A stretch of 64,000 nt of DNA, taken from Halobacteriovorax sp. GB3. Lineage in GTDB: Bacteria; Bdellovibrionota; Bacteriovoracia; Bacteriovoracales; Bacteriovoracaceae. The notes under the pieces were generated by a model. It ran no database searches. It was not told where the DNA came from and saw only the letters and a program-made list of their open reading frames with translations. Shown piece by piece: positions 25,008 to 35,485 of the stretch (the stretch's first letter is position 1; each line of letters starts with the position of its first letter). Both the position numbers and the translations under genes were made by a program. The DNA lies in the NCBI RefSeq assembly GCF_028649655.1, contig NZ_JAQSLN010000004.1:326452-390451 (forward strand), in the 5' to 3' direction.

Positions 25008-27011
25008 AGTTTCCTCAACTTTATTTCCCATTTCATCGTAATTATCTTTTAAAACAATTCCATCTACTTTTCCTCTATGCAATTTAAGAGGAACAAGATT
25101 TTTCATCCAAACTCCATCTTGCAGAGTCCATTTTCCAGAAATTCCCATTAATTCAGTATTCGAGCGTACAGCATCGTCTAATTCATCTCTAGTCTTAAAC
25201 GGACCGGCCTTCAGTAGTGTATGTAGAATTCTCAATGAGTCATAGGCCCTAATCTCTACGAGAAGAGGTCTTCTTCCATAGAGTTCTTGAAAGTTTTGAC
25301 TAAATGTTTCTGGAATCTCAGTTATGTCGTCTCCAACAAAACTTAGCTTCCCAAGCTTATAACTTTCTCTCGAGAGCGTTTTAGATCTCCATGATGGATC
25401 TCCAATTAAATTCATCTTAAAGGCATCATAGTAACTAAATGATGGAATGATCTGCAGGGCTTCTCTTGGAAATGCAGGTATAAAAACCCAATCGAAATCT
25501 TTTTGCGGTTTTAGAACCTGAATTCGTCTAATCGTCGTATTCTTTTCAAGAGAGTAGATTTCATTAAATGTATCGAATTCTTCCTGTCTTTCTCTTTTAA
25601 ATTTTAGACCGAGAAGTTTCTGTACAGTTTTACGATGATCAGTAGCCGTTTTATCGTATGAATAGGCTCCATTAACAACAACATTCATCTCCTTAGCTTT
25701 TCTCCAAAATTCATCAACGTAGGCTTCTCCACGACTCGATTTTGGATAAATAATCGCAGCTCTCTTTCCAAAGTGCTCCAACATTTCAGTATCAAAAAGT
25801 CTATTCACCAGTGATTCAACAGAACCAGGAACCTCTACTAAAAGATGGTCTTTATTAAACTTTGGCGTATAGATTTGCGAAAGAGAAACAAAGAAAACTC
25901 CATTCTTTCTCGCTTCAGTGTATTCTTTAAATGCTTCGTCAGAAAATAAACCTCCAACAATAGCAGAAACCTGATGCTTCTCAACAAGTTCTTGAACCTT
26001 GTGAGCTCCAACGGCTGCACTTCCATTTGAATCTTCGATGAACAGTGTATAACTGCTAGACGGCGTTTCTTTGAAATATTGCTTAAAAGCATTATCAATT
26101 CCAGTCAAAGCTCGACGACCAAAATTTTCTTTCTCACCACTTAAAGGAAGAACAACACCAATATTGAAATGGTTCATCTTAGCAAAGTTTTCTACACGGT
26201 TTAAAAATCTTCCCGCTAAAATTTCTAGCTCTTGATATTTCTCAAAGTTATCTTGCATCCATGAGATCAGCTCTTTAGCCTCACTCTTTTTACCTTTATA
26301 ATAAAGCTTTTCAGCTTCAAGATAAGCAAGGTAGCCAACAAGAAAAATATCTTCACCTTCAAATTTTTCAATAAATCTTAGACGCTCTCTATTTGAGAGA
26401 CCCATAAAATCAGAAAGTAGTGATTCAAAAAGTGGCTCATTCTTTAACTCAGTTAAACTCTCCTTGTCTTTAATCGACCAAACGAGAGACTCCATGGCCA
26501 GACCACTTTGACCTAATTCGAGAGCTGTCTTGTATTTAAGTTTATGAAATTTAATCGCTTCATTTTCTGATAAATTTTTGAAGTCACTAATCACAAGAAC
26601 TGACATGGCCTTTTCCATGTAACCCATTTTAAAATAAGTGCTCGCAAGATTTAGTTGAACCTGAGAATTTAGCGAAGGATCTAGTCTCGATGTAGAAAGA
26701 GCAAGATTGAAGTTATAAATAGCTTGTTCAAAGTTCTCTTTACCAAAAAGAATAACTCCAATTAAGTTTCTCTTCATCGCAACTTCTGCAGGAAGAAGTT
26801 CTTGATCATTCATAGCTCTCAATTTAACTAGAGCCGCCTCTGAGTTACCCGATCCAAATTGATCCTTAATAACATTAATTTTTTTCAGAAAGTTCTCAGA
26901 ATAATAGTCTTTTGAACTTCTTTGATTGAGCATTGAAATCCCACCACAAGAAGTTAGAAAAACAAATGAACAAATAACTAGAGCTTTCACCATCTGTGAA
27001 AATGAATACAT
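24999..27011 (-). CDS. penicillin-binding protein activator (LpoA/LppC-like) lipoprotein
   Basis: 670 aa. The signal sequence ends in lipobox LTSC (Cys22), so it is lipid-anchored in the envelope. Residues about 30-270 are helical and TPR-like (QAIYNFNLALSTSRLD, LNLASTYFKMGYMEKAM). Residues about 280-640 form a periplasmic-binding-protein type I fold (NIGVVLPLSGEKENFGRRAL, VSAIVGGLFSDEAF, AAIIYPKSSRGEAYVDEF). This two-part layout is that of LpoA, the outer-membrane activator of the peptidoglycan synthase PBP1A. An amino-acid-binding role of the same fold is the alternative. Confidence 0.8.
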   Translation of the reverse strand: MYSFSQMVKALVICSFVFLTSCGGISMLNQRSSKDYYSENFLKKINVIKDQFGSGNSEAALVKLRAMNDQELLPAEVAMKRNLIGVILFGKENFEQAIYNFNLALSTSRLDPSLNSQVQLNLASTYFKMGYMEKAMSVLVISDFKNLSENEAIKFHKLKYKTALELGQSGLAMESLVWSIKDKESLTELKNEPLFESLLSDFMGLSNRERLRFIEKFEGEDIFLVGYLAYLEAEKLYYKGKKSEAKELISWMQDNFEKYQELEILAGRFLNRVENFAKMNHFNIGVVLPLSGEKENFGRRALTGIDNAFKQYFKETPSSSYTLFIEDSNGSAAVGAHKVQELVEKHQVSAIVGGLFSDEAFKEYTEARKNGVFFVSLSQIYTPKFNKDHLLVEVPGSVESLVNRLFDTEMLEHFGKRAAIIYPKSSRGEAYVDEFWRKAKEMNVVVNGAYSYDKTATDHRKTVQKLLGLKFKRERQEEFDTFNEIYSLEKNTTIRRIQVLKPQKDFDWVFIPAFPREALQIIPSFSYYDAFKMNLIGDPSWRSKTLSRESYKLGKLSFVGDDITEIPETFSQNFQELYGRRPLLVEIRAYDSLRILHTLLKAGPFKTRDELDDAVRSNTELMGISGKWTLQDGVWMKNLVPLKLHRGKVDGIVLKDNYDEMGNKVEETKK

Positions 27012-27101
27012 GCTTACCTCCGCCCAACCATTTTAAATCTCATTGGTCCGTATGTAAAAGCACTAGGTAAAAATATAATTAAACTAATTTAGTCAGATAA
27101 A

Positions 27102-27123
27102 AGGCCCCTTATTCAAGGGGCCT
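27102..27123 (-). terminator. terminator of the grpE-dnaK-dnaJ operon
   Basis: Perfect 9 bp GC-rich stem AGGCCCCTT / AAGGGGCCT (27102-27110 with 27115-27123), loop of 4 nt, 12 bp beyond the dnaJ stop, followed on the minus strand by a short T run. Confidence 0.88.
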
Positions 27124-27134
27124 AGTTTTTAGAA

Positions 27135-28262
27135 TTATTGAAATAGATCTTTAACTTTATCAAAGAATCCACGACTCATAGGATTACAATTTTCATGTTC
27201 AATCTCAGCAAGCTTTTGAAAGAGCTCTTTCTGCTCTGAACTTAGCTTTGTTGGCGTTTCAACATGAATGTGCAGGATGCAATCACCATTTCCACCGTAG
27301 CCACCAAGTCTTTGAATCCCTTTCCCCTTTAATCTCATCTTGCGACCAGATTGAGTACCTGTAGGGATGTTAACGAGAACTTTCCCATCAAGTGTAGGAA
27401 CTTCAATTTCCGCTCCAAGCGCAGCTTGAGAGAAACTAACTGGGACTGTACAGTGAACATCGAATCCATCTCTTTCAAAGATCTCATGTTCTTCAATTTG
27501 AATAACAACATAAAGATCACCATCTGGACCACCTTGTGCTCCAGCATCACCTTCTCCAGAGAGCTTAAGTCTTTGCCCTTCATCAATTCCCGCTGGAATT
27601 TTCACTGAAAGCTCTGACTCTTTTCTCGCTCTACCTTCGCCATGACATGTCCCACATGGATCACTAATCGTTTGACCTGAACCATTACACTTTGGACAAG
27701 TTGAAGCAACAGTAAAGAATCCTTGCTGTCTTCTCACCTCACCAGCTCCGTGACACATATCACATGAAACCGGCTTAGCACCATCCTTACCACCTGAACC
27801 ATCACAAGTTCCACACTTGGCAAGTTTGTTAATTTTAATTGTTTTCTCAGCACCAAAAGCAGCTTCTTCAAACGTTACATTAATGGCCATTTGAAGATCA
27901 TTTCCAGGTCTACCACGGCTACGTTGACGACGACGTCCACGTCCGCCACCCATCATATCGCCAAAGATATCACCAAAAATGTCTCCAAGATCACCAAAGT
28001 CACCGCTGAATCCACCACCGCCAAAGCCTCCAGCTTGACCGTCAACACCAGCGTGGCCAAATTGGTCATAACGCTGTTTTTTTCCGTCGTCGAGGAGGAC
28101 TTCTGCCGCTTCAGAAATCTCTTGAAACTTTGCTTTTGCATCTTCCCCATCATTTCTATCTGGGTGATACTTCATTGCAAGTTTTCTATAGGCTTTTTTA
28201 ATTTCGTCCTTACCTGCACCTTTTTGTACACCAAGAACTTCATAATAATCTCTTTTACTCAT
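27135..28262 (-). CDS. dnaJ: chaperone protein DnaJ
   Basis: Type I Hsp40 co-chaperone, 375 aa. The J-domain (residues 4-68) has the HPD motif (KYHPDRND), a Gly-rich segment ([13 protein letters not shown]) follows, then four zinc-finger repeats [24 protein letters not shown] and CGTCHGEG, and the C-terminal client-binding domains. It stimulates DnaK ATP hydrolysis and delivers unfolded clients. Downstream of dnaK with a 76-bp gap that contains a strong hairpin. Confidence 0.98.
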   Translation of the reverse strand: MSKRDYYEVLGVQKGAGKDEIKKAYRKLAMKYHPDRNDGEDAKAKFQEISEAAEVLLDDGKKQRYDQFGHAGVDGQAGGFGGGGFSGDFGDLGDIFGDIFGDMMGGGRGRRRQRSRGRPGNDLQMAINVTFEEAAFGAEKTIKINKLAKCGTCDGSGGKDGAKPVSCDMCHGAGEVRRQQGFFTVASTCPKCNGSGQTISDPCGTCHGEGRARKESELSVKIPAGIDEGQRLKLSGEGDAGAQGGPDGDLYVVIQIEEHEIFERDGFDVHCTVPVSFSQAALGAEIEVPTLDGKVLVNIPTGTQSGRKMRLKGKGIQRLGGYGGNGDCILHIHVETPTKLSSEQKELFQKLAEIEHENCNPMSRGFFDKVKDLFQ

Positions 28263-28284
28263 TGCTCGTCTCTTCTAGCAGGAA

Positions 28285-28316
28285 AGGGGAAGCTTTCTTT
28301 AAAGAAAACTTCCCCT
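28285..28316 (-). terminator. hairpin between dnaK and dnaJ (attenuator or partial terminator)
   Basis: An 8 bp stem AGGGGAAG / CTTCCCCT (28285-28292 with 28309-28316) continues inward as TTTCTTT / AAAGAAA, giving a long, nearly uninterrupted hairpin. Only a weak T run follows on the minus strand, so partial read-through to dnaJ, or an RNA processing or stability role, is likely. Confidence 0.6.
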
Positions 28317-28338
28317 CTCTTATTTTTGAAATTTATTC

Positions 28339-30267
28339 TTAAACTTCTTTAAAATCAGCGTCTACAACATCGTCATCTTTCTTATCAGATGAACCTGCTT
28401 GAGCTCCCGCTTGAGCACCGGCATCAGCTCCTGCACCCATATCTGGACCAGGTTGACCACCTTGAGCTTGATACATTTGAGTTGCAACTTTGTGTGAAGC
28501 ATTTTGAAGGGCTTCGTTTGCAGCTTTAAGCTCATCAAGATTTTCAGAGTTAAGTTTCTCTTTCGCTTCTTTAACGGCATTTTCTAGCTCAGTCTTATCA
28601 GCTTCAGAGATCTTATCTCCACCATCTTTAATCATCTTTTCAACACTTAGGATAAGAGCATCAAGTCCGTTTTTCGCATCAACAGTTTCTCTTCTCTTCT
28701 TATCTTCTTCAGCGTGCATTTCAGCATCTTTAACCATTTTTTCAATCTCATCTTCAGAAAGACCTGAACCAGCAGTGATCTTAATTTCTTGAGACTGACC
28801 AGTTGCCTTATCAATCGCGTTAACGTTTACAATACCGTTAGCGTCGATATCAAAAGTAACTTCAATTTGAGGAACCCCTCTTGGAGCTGGAGCAATACCA
28901 GATAGGTCAAAGCGCCCTAGTGTTTTGTTATCATTTGCAAATTCACGCTCACCTTGAAGAACGTGGATTGTAACCGCTGGTTGATTATCAACAGCTGTTG
29001 AGAAAGTTTGCGATTTCTTAGTTGGAATCGTAGTGTTTTTCTCGATAAGTTTCGTCATAACTCCACCAAGAGTCTCGATACCAAGAGAAAGTGGAGTAAC
29101 GTCTAGAAGAAGAACATCTTTAACATCACCAGCAAGAACACCACCTTGAATAGCAGCACCAGCAGCAACAACTTCATCAGGGTTAACACCTTTAGAAGCT
29201 TCTTTACCAAAGATTTCTTTTACTCTTTCTTGAACAGCAGGAATTCTTGTCGATCCACCAACTAGGATAACTTCATCAATTTCAGACTTAGCAAGTCCAG
29301 AGTCTTCAAGACAAGTTAGACATGGTCTAGCAAGTGCTTCAAGATCTTTAGAAATTAGGCTTTCAAACTTAGCTCTTGAAAGTTGTAGGTTAAGGTGTTT
29401 TGGTCCAGAAGCATCAGCAGTGATGAATGGAAGGTTAACATCTGTACTTTGAACGTTTGAAAGTTCGTGCTTCGCCTTCTCAGCTGCTTCTTTAAGTCTT
29501 TGAAGGGCCATTTGATCTTTTCTTAGATCGATTCCTTCTTGCTTTTGAAATTCTTCAGCAAGGAAGTTGATAATATCTTCGTCAAAGTTTTCACCACCAA
29601 GGAAAGTGTCTCCGTTTGTCGCTTTTACTTCAAATACACCGTCAGAAGTGATTTCAAGAATTGAAATATCGAAAGTACCACCACCAAGGTCAAATACCGC
29701 GATATTCTTATCTTGCTTAGACTCAAGTCCGTAAGCAAGAGCAGCAGCAGTTGGCTCGTTGATAATACGCTTAACTTCTAGACCTGCAATTTTACCAGCG
29801 TCTTTAGTCGCTTGTCTTTGAGCATCGTTAAAGTAAGCAGGAACAGTAATTACAGCTTCAGTAACTGTCTCACCTAGGTAATCTTCAGCAGCTTTCTTCA
29901 GTTTTTGAAGAACTTTTGCAGAAATTTCTTGTGGAGCCATTTCGTTTCCATCAACTTTTACCCACGCATCACCATTCTTATTAGCAAAAATTTCAAATGG
30001 AGCTACATCAGAGAATTTCTTCGCTTCTGGAGTTGCAAACTTACGTCCGATAAGTCTTTTAATCCCGTAAAGTGTTTTTGAAGGGTTCGTTACAGCTTGT
30101 CTTTTTGCAACTTGACCAACAAGAGTTTCTCCATTGCTAGCAAAACCAATAACAGATGGTGTTGTGTTGTGCCCTTCTGCGTTTGGTACGATTTTGTACT
30201 TTCCATTCTCAAGAACTGATACACAAGAGTTTGTTGTTCCTAAGTCGATTCCAATAATTTTTCCCAT
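28339..30267 (-). CDS. dnaK: molecular chaperone DnaK (Hsp70)
   Basis: ATP-dependent chaperone, 642 aa, full length. The nucleotide-binding domain begins [15 protein letters not shown] and has [30 protein letters not shown] and [11 protein letters not shown]. The substrate domain starts at about [14 protein letters not shown]. The tail is Gly/Ala/Gln-rich and ends [12 protein letters not shown], close to the usual EEVKD-type terminus. It lies 28 bp downstream of grpE. Confidence 0.99.
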   Translation of the reverse strand: MGKIIGIDLGTTNSCVSVLENGKYKIVPNAEGHNTTPSVIGFASNGETLVGQVAKRQAVTNPSKTLYGIKRLIGRKFATPEAKKFSDVAPFEIFANKNGDAWVKVDGNEMAPQEISAKVLQKLKKAAEDYLGETVTEAVITVPAYFNDAQRQATKDAGKIAGLEVKRIINEPTAAALAYGLESKQDKNIAVFDLGGGTFDISILEITSDGVFEVKATNGDTFLGGENFDEDIINFLAEEFQKQEGIDLRKDQMALQRLKEAAEKAKHELSNVQSTDVNLPFITADASGPKHLNLQLSRAKFESLISKDLEALARPCLTCLEDSGLAKSEIDEVILVGGSTRIPAVQERVKEIFGKEASKGVNPDEVVAAGAAIQGGVLAGDVKDVLLLDVTPLSLGIETLGGVMTKLIEKNTTIPTKKSQTFSTAVDNQPAVTIHVLQGEREFANDNKTLGRFDLSGIAPAPRGVPQIEVTFDIDANGIVNVNAIDKATGQSQEIKITAGSGLSEDEIEKMVKDAEMHAEEDKKRRETVDAKNGLDALILSVEKMIKDGGDKISEADKTELENAVKEAKEKLNSENLDELKAANEALQNASHKVATQMYQAQGGQPGPDMGAGADAGAQAGAQAGSSDKKDDDVVDADFKEV

Positions 30268-30295
30268 TTTGTACTCCTTAAAATATTAATCTAAA

Positions 30296-30859
30296 TTAGT
30301 TTTTTACTACGACAACTTTTGAGGCCCTAAGCACTCGTCCGTTTAATTTATAACCTTTTTGGTATTCAACGATCACTTCTTCATCCTCTTTTCCTTCTGC
30401 AGGTTGCTGAGCAAGTGCTTCGTGGAAGTTTGGATCAAATTTCTTACCTAAGGCCTCAATTTGCTCAAGTCCATTATCAATTAGGACATCAACAAACTGC
30501 TTCTTAACCATATCAACGCCAACGTAGATGTTCTTTACTTTCTCATCTTCGTCATTTTCAATTGCTTGCATCGTTCTCTCGAGATTATCCACAACCTCGA
30601 TAAGTGACGAAAGAACTTTTTCATTTCCAAACTTAAGAAGCTGAGATTTTTCTCTCTCAAAACGCTTTCTCATGTTTTCCATTTCTGCAGCAACATAGAA
30701 GAATTTTGCTTTATAATCTTCTTCTGCCGATTTAAGTTCCTCTACATTATCTTCAGCTTTTACTTCTTCGCCAGCTTCCTGTTCAACTTCTTCCGTTGAT
30801 TCAGCTCCAGCTTCTACTTTTGTCTCTTCCGGCTGAACATCGTTCTGTGTTTCACTCAT
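30296..30859 (-). CDS. grpE: nucleotide exchange factor GrpE
   Basis: 187 aa. The acidic N-terminal tail is disordered; a coiled coil follows (YKAKFFYVAAEMENMRKRFE), and the C-terminal beta domain has NFHEALAQQP and GYKLNGRVLRASKVVV, both characteristic. It releases ADP from DnaK. First gene of the heat-shock operon; hrcA is not adjacent and I see no CIRCE element upstream. Confidence 0.96.
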   Translation of the reverse strand: MSETQNDVQPEETKVEAGAESTEEVEQEAGEEVKAEDNVEELKSAEEDYKAKFFYVAAEMENMRKRFEREKSQLLKFGNEKVLSSLIEVVDNLERTMQAIENDEDEKVKNIYVGVDMVKKQFVDVLIDNGLEQIEALGKKFDPNFHEALAQQPAEGKEDEEVIVEYQKGYKLNGRVLRASKVVVVKN

Positions 30860-30910
30860 TTCTAAACCTCATTATTAACAATCAATTGATTACCCTCTTA
30901 AGATGGTTTC

Positions 30911-30940
30911 ACTTGGCCCACTGTCAATGCTAAGAATAAA
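30911..30940 (-). promoter_or_regulatory. possible promoter of grpE-dnaK-dnaJ
   Basis: The minus strand has an exact TTGACA within the GCATTGACAGTGGG stretch upstream of grpE, followed about 16 bp later by CATCTT, a weak -10. A nearby AATCAATTGATT palindrome lies in the leader and could be a regulator site. No CIRCE repeat and no convincing sigma-32 pair was seen; coordinates are approximate. Confidence 0.35.
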
Positions 30941-30972
30941 AAAAAGTTTTAAGAATTTATAAGTATCTGTAA

Positions 30973-32106
30973 TTAAAAGCTTGGATCTAAAAGAAAGACC
31001 TCATCCAACAAACTATCTAGAATTAAATAACCTTTTGAACTTAGAGTGATTCGATCATTGTTATTGATATCTAGAAGGCCCTTGGCCTCCCATTCAAGCG
31101 CTTTGTTTTTCACTTTCAAAAGTACATCATCATTAAAAAAATGAGAGAGGTTTACACCTTCATTTGTGCGCAGGGCCATGTAAAAGTTTTCTAATTTTCT
31201 CTCTGACTCGTTTAAACTCTCAACAATATAATTTGGTCCAGACGTTTTCCATTTATACCGTATACCGGCCTCTCCCAAATATCCCGTTGCCGATGGACCA
31301 AGGGCCATGACTGTTGAAGATTTCCAATAATTTAAATTATGACGAGACTCTCGACCTTTATAAGCAAAATTGCTTACTTCATAGTGCAAAAAGCCCTTAT
31401 CTTTGAGGTAACGACTAACTTTGAGATATTCATCTTCAATCCACTCATCATCAGGAAGCTTATCTTTGTAAGGATAGCCTCCTTTCACTGTTAGAATATA
31501 AAGCGAAATATGACTTGGGCCATATTTTAATATCTCTTCTAGTTCAGCAATGACATCTCTTTTCATCTCCTTAGAAAGAGGAAGCCCCAGCATAAAATCT
31601 ACTGAAAAATTAAACTGATTTTCACCAAAGAAAGTTAGCGTATCGTGAACATCTTGAAGTGAATGAACCCTGTCGAGAACCTTCAAAAAGTCAGATCGAA
31701 GAGACTGAATACCAAGTGAGAATCGGTTGATTCCAAACTCCTGCCAACGCTTTAAACCTTGCTCTGTCCACGTTCCAGGATTAACTTCTAATGTAAATTC
31801 CCCATCAGGATCGAGCTTTAGGCCCTTCTCTTTGAAGAAGTTCTCTAAGAAGTTGACTCCATCAGTATCCCAAAGCGAAGGTGTCCCTCCACCAAAATAG
31901 AGAGTTTTAAGTGGAGACAATTGATAGGCCTCTCTACTCAATAATTCTTCATGTTTAATCCATGAATCTTCCAAGAATTGGTGAAAAGATGACAATTCTT
32001 GCCCACGGTTTTGCGGGACTTTTTTATAAAAGTCGCAGTAATTGCACAAATGCCGGCAAAACGGGAAATGAATATAGAGTGAATCAGCGTTATATCTTTC
32101 CATCAT
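30973..32106 (-). CDS. hemW: radical SAM family haem chaperone HemW (coproporphyrinogen III oxidase-like)
   Basis: 377 aa. The radical-SAM cluster motif is FCRHLCNYCDF (Cys17, Cys21, Cys24), just after LYIHFPF, typical of HemW/HemN. YFGGGTPSLW and a later VNPGTWTEQGLKRWQ segment fit the SAM site and HemW. The extra N-terminal Cys-containing region needed by true HemN oxidases is absent, favouring the haem-trafficking HemW. It is divergent from the M16 peptidase gene across 62 bp. Confidence 0.88.
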   Translation of the reverse strand: MMERYNADSLYIHFPFCRHLCNYCDFYKKVPQNRGQELSSFHQFLEDSWIKHEELLSREAYQLSPLKTLYFGGGTPSLWDTDGVNFLENFFKEKGLKLDPDGEFTLEVNPGTWTEQGLKRWQEFGINRFSLGIQSLRSDFLKVLDRVHSLQDVHDTLTFFGENQFNFSVDFMLGLPLSKEMKRDVIAELEEILKYGPSHISLYILTVKGGYPYKDKLPDDEWIEDEYLKVSRYLKDKGFLHYEVSNFAYKGRESRHNLNYWKSSTVMALGPSATGYLGEAGIRYKWKTSGPNYIVESLNESERKLENFYMALRTNEGVNLSHFFNDDVLLKVKNKALEWEAKGLLDINNNDRITLSSKGYLILDSLLDEVFLLDPSF

Positions 32107-32168
32107 TACTTTTTCATTAGAGTTACGTTATCCTATACCTCAGAATAGAAATAAAAAATAGAGGATCT

Positions 32169-34730
32169 ATGAATTTTGAGAAAACTAGACTAGCTAATGG
32201 ACTAGAAACAATATTTATCAACTCACCTGGTTCAACTTCGGCAACGGTGCAAATTTGGTTTAGGGCCGGTAGTGCTTTAGAAGAAAAATCAAACGAAGGT
32301 ATTGCTCACTTTTTAGAGCATATGTTTTTCAAGGGAACCCAGACAAGGCCTGGAGCTGCTATTGCTCACGAGGTAGAGTCATTTGGTGGTGAAATCAATG
32401 CTTTTACTTCATTTGATTTCACTTGTTACTACATCAATACTCCTAGCTCACACCTCATGCAAACAACTGATATTTTAATGGACATGGTTTCTAATCCAAT
32501 GTTCCTACACGATGATATCGTTCCAGAGAGAGGTGTTGTTTTCGAAGAGTATAGAAGATCACAAGATAACCCGAATCAATTTGCGTTTCAAAAGATTCAA
32601 AAGTCTTGCTTCACTGGTGGTTATGCTCATGCAATTCTAGGTAGAGAAGATACCATCAAAAACTTTAGCCAAGAACAACTCAAAGACTTCAGAACAAAGT
32701 TTTATAATACAAATAATGCTTTCCTTGTCATCGCAGGAGATCTTTCACAAAAAGAAGAGATCATCAAAAAAGTAGAAAGCTTCACAATGCCAGAAGGCGA
32801 GTTTTCAAACTTCCCTAATTTTACACTGAAAAAGAAAGCAGCTCTTGATGTTCATCAAAAAGATGTTCGAATGATGACGATGACTCTTTCTACTCAAGCT
32901 CCTGAATATGATCACAGAGATGCTGCGGCAGAAGATCTCGCCTACAACACTCTTGGTCACGGAGAAACTTCGAGACTTTATAAGAACCTCATTCTTAAAG
33001 GAACTCTCGCCAACTCTTGTGCGAGTTCAACAATGTTTATGGCAAAAGGTGGAATTCATCTTCTTAGAGTTTCATTTCCAGAAGAAAACTTCTCAAAAGT
33101 TCTCTCTCAATTAACTAAAGTCTTTAAAGAACTTTCTGATAAAGGATTTTCTAAAGAAGAGATTCAAAAAATTAAAAACCAATATGTAGCTTCTAAACTA
33201 TATGACAAAGAATCACTTGATTCTTTTACATTTTCTATGAGTTCAACTTATGCTCAAACAGGTGATTTAAATAGTGAGGAAGATTTCCTTGCCCAAATAA
33301 AAAAGACATCAGTAAATGGAGTTAACGAGGCCATAAAAAATATCCTCTCTCGCCCATTTCACATTTCGATGCAAACTCCAAAGCATCTCAAACAAGCAGA
33401 CGTAAAAAAGACTCTCGCCAAATTTCAAAAGGATCTTGAAACAATTAGTCCTAGAAAACTAAAAGAGAAGTCAAAGCTCAAAATAGATAAATCTAAATAC
33501 GATGAACAAGTTAAAGTTGTTACTCTAAAAGAAGGAATTAAACTTCTCTATCGTTACAATCCAATGACTCCAACATTTGTTTTTCATGGCTACCTCAAAG
33601 GTGGTCTCACAGAAGAGTCTAAAAAGAACAATGGGATTCACCATCTACTTTCTGGAACAATTGCTAAGGCCTACAAAGGAAAGACTTATCCTAAGTTAAA
33701 GCAAATCCTAGAAGATAATTCCGCAAGCCTTTCTGGTTTTTCAGGAAAGAATGCATACGGAATGACAATGCATGGTCAAACTGAACATATTGAAGAACTT
33801 CTCACGCACTTCCTTGGTTGTTTCATTACTCCAAGTTTTCCTAATAATTTAATTAATCAGGAAAAGAAAATCACTCTCCGTGGAATTGAAAGTCAAAAAG
33901 AAGATCCTATTAGACATTGTTTTAGAGCATTCAGTACAAATATCTTTAATGGACATCCCTACTCTTTCAATATGAATGGAACAGAGGATACGGTTAAAAA
34001 GATAAAGCGTGAAGACATCATTAAGCTTCACAATAACAACATCAAGAAGAAGGAAATTCTCTTCACATATTGTGGAGATCTCTCTCTTGAAGAAGTTATC
34101 AATCTTGTTACTCCAAGAATTAAAGACCTTAAAAAGAGAACGACAAAAAAGCTTCAAAAGAAAAGTTATAAGTCGATCTCTAAACACGTCTACATTCCAT
34201 TTGATAGAGAACAAACTCAAATCTTCTACGGAGTTCCAAGTGGAGATTTAAACTCAAAAGAGAATACGATTTTTAAGATGTTAACGAGTCACCTTTCTGG
34301 TCAATCTTCTGAGCTATTTGTTGAAGTTCGCGATAGACAAGGTCTTTGTTATACAGCTCAACCTCTTCACTTCAACGCGCTCGAAGGTGGATACTGGGGA
34401 ATTTATATGGCCAGCGGCCACGATAAAATAACTCCGGCCTTCAAGGCCATTCAAGATATTATCGCTAAAATTCGCGACAATGGATTATCAGAAGAAGAAT
34501 TTAATAGAATTAAAGTTATGATCGAAGGTCAAAATCTCATCAATGTCCAAACAAATGAAGATTATGCCAATGTGTATGCTGTCCCTACTCTGCAAGGCAT
34601 GGGTGTCGACTACTATCACAAATCGAATAAAGCGATTAACGATCTAAGTTACGAAGACTTCCAAAAGCAAATTAAAAAAGTTCTCTCAAGAAAGTGGACT
34701 TCAGTTGTTGTTGGACGCTCTGATAAATAG
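32169..34730 (+). CDS. M16 family zinc metallopeptidase (insulinase/pitrilysin type)
   Basis: 853 aa, made of two M16 halves in tandem, like pitrilysin-family members. The N-terminal half has the inverted zinc motif HFLEH (47-51) and the downstream Glu region VVFEEYRRSQDNP. The C-terminal half (about 440-850) lacks the zinc ligands but has the M16 C-domain segment VEVRDRQGLCYTAQP. No signal peptide is visible, so a cytoplasmic role in peptide breakdown is likely unless exported another way. The ATG follows GAGG at good spacing. Confidence 0.93.
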   Translation: MNFEKTRLANGLETIFINSPGSTSATVQIWFRAGSALEEKSNEGIAHFLEHMFFKGTQTRPGAAIAHEVESFGGEINAFTSFDFTCYYINTPSSHLMQTTDILMDMVSNPMFLHDDIVPERGVVFEEYRRSQDNPNQFAFQKIQKSCFTGGYAHAILGREDTIKNFSQEQLKDFRTKFYNTNNAFLVIAGDLSQKEEIIKKVESFTMPEGEFSNFPNFTLKKKAALDVHQKDVRMMTMTLSTQAPEYDHRDAAAEDLAYNTLGHGETSRLYKNLILKGTLANSCASSTMFMAKGGIHLLRVSFPEENFSKVLSQLTKVFKELSDKGFSKEEIQKIKNQYVASKLYDKESLDSFTFSMSSTYAQTGDLNSEEDFLAQIKKTSVNGVNEAIKNILSRPFHISMQTPKHLKQADVKKTLAKFQKDLETISPRKLKEKSKLKIDKSKYDEQVKVVTLKEGIKLLYRYNPMTPTFVFHGYLKGGLTEESKKNNGIHHLLSGTIAKAYKGKTYPKLKQILEDNSASLSGFSGKNAYGMTMHGQTEHIEELLTHFLGCFITPSFPNNLINQEKKITLRGIESQKEDPIRHCFRAFSTNIFNGHPYSFNMNGTEDTVKKIKREDIIKLHNNNIKKKEILFTYCGDLSLEEVINLVTPRIKDLKKRTTKKLQKKSYKSISKHVYIPFDREQTQIFYGVPSGDLNSKENTIFKMLTSHLSGQSSELFVEVRDRQGLCYTAQPLHFNALEGGYWGIYMASGHDKITPAFKAIQDIIAKIRDNGLSEEEFNRIKVMIEGQNLINVQTNEDYANVYAVPTLQGMGVDYYHKSNKAINDLSYEDFQKQIKKVLSRKWTSVVVGRSDK

Positions 34731-34739
34731 CTTCAATAT

Positions 34740-34771
34740 AAGGTCTTGATTTCTTTTGAGATCAAGACCTT
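34740..34771 (+). terminator. terminator after the M16 peptidase gene
   Basis: An 11 bp perfect stem AAGGTCTTGAT / ATCAAGACCTT (34740-34750 with 34761-34771), loop of 10 nt, followed by CATTTTT, 10 bp after the TAG stop. It may also serve the convergent gene that ends at 34783. Confidence 0.88.
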
Positions 34772-34782
34772 CATTTTTATAA

Positions 34783-35328
34783 TTATGAGGCCTTAAGGTT
34801 CTTCGTTATAAGAAATGAAAAATCTTCTTTGCTATGTGTGTGATTTTTCTTCTGCACAATCCTTATTAAATTCGTAAGTGTTTCAAATTGATAGGAAAGA
34901 GTATGGTAAAACTCATCGATATCATAAAAGCTTGGAACCATTGAATTTAAGCGCTTGTAGGCCTGTCTCCCAACATCATGATAGTAACTTAAATTTAAAA
35001 TCTTCTCATTAACAGAATCAGAGAAGTAACCACATAGAATTAAAGAAGTATCTCCAACATCTTGCAAAACCTTCTTCGCCTGCGTTCTCGACATCTCTCC
35101 TGTTTCTAATAATTTAAGACCTAATGTTTTTTCTCTAACCTTGCCTTCGACTATCTCAAAGTATTCATGAGCATGGGCATAGCGATCCATGACAAGACTT
35201 GAATAATAGATAGTTTCATTGGGTAGTGGTCGAGATGACTTTTGATTTACGCCTTGAAGCTCGTCAAAGAAAAATGACTGAAGGCTTGATTCTAGAATAA
35301 TTTCCGATGCTTTACTCTCGGTACTCAC
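34783..35328 (-). CDS. conserved-looking hypothetical protein (181 aa)
   Basis: Soluble, mostly helical protein with no signal peptide or membrane segment. Notable stretches are RYAHAHEYFEIVEGKVREKTLGLKLLETG and LSYYHDVGRQAYKRLNSMVPSFYDIDEFY; none matches a family I know. It is divergently placed to the HAD hydrolase and convergent with the peptidase gene, so it stands alone. Codon usage and composition look like those of the neighbours, which supports a real gene. Confidence 0.7.
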   Translation of the reverse strand: MSTESKASEIILESSLQSFFFDELQGVNQKSSRPLPNETIYYSSLVMDRYAHAHEYFEIVEGKVREKTLGLKLLETGEMSRTQAKKVLQDVGDTSLILCGYFSDSVNEKILNLSYYHDVGRQAYKRLNSMVPSFYDIDEFYHTLSYQFETLTNLIRIVQKKNHTHSKEDFSFLITKNLKAS

Positions 35329-35485
35329 GCAACCCCCTTCGGTGTTCTAAATATAGTTTATCAAACGGCGAAAAAGTTTCCAAAGGGGTCTCTTTTTTCC
35401 GCGTTTATATGCTATAAGAGGGCTGAAATACGATATCATAGAAGAAGGCCCTATATCACTTGTGGCCACTTTAAGAGGTAATTCC

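Noticed and set aside
30860..30972. CIRCE element or sigma-32 promoter upstream of grpE
   Set aside because: No TTAGCACTC-n9-GAGTGCTAA repeat and no clear heat-shock promoter pair could be found; only a TTGACA with a weak -10.
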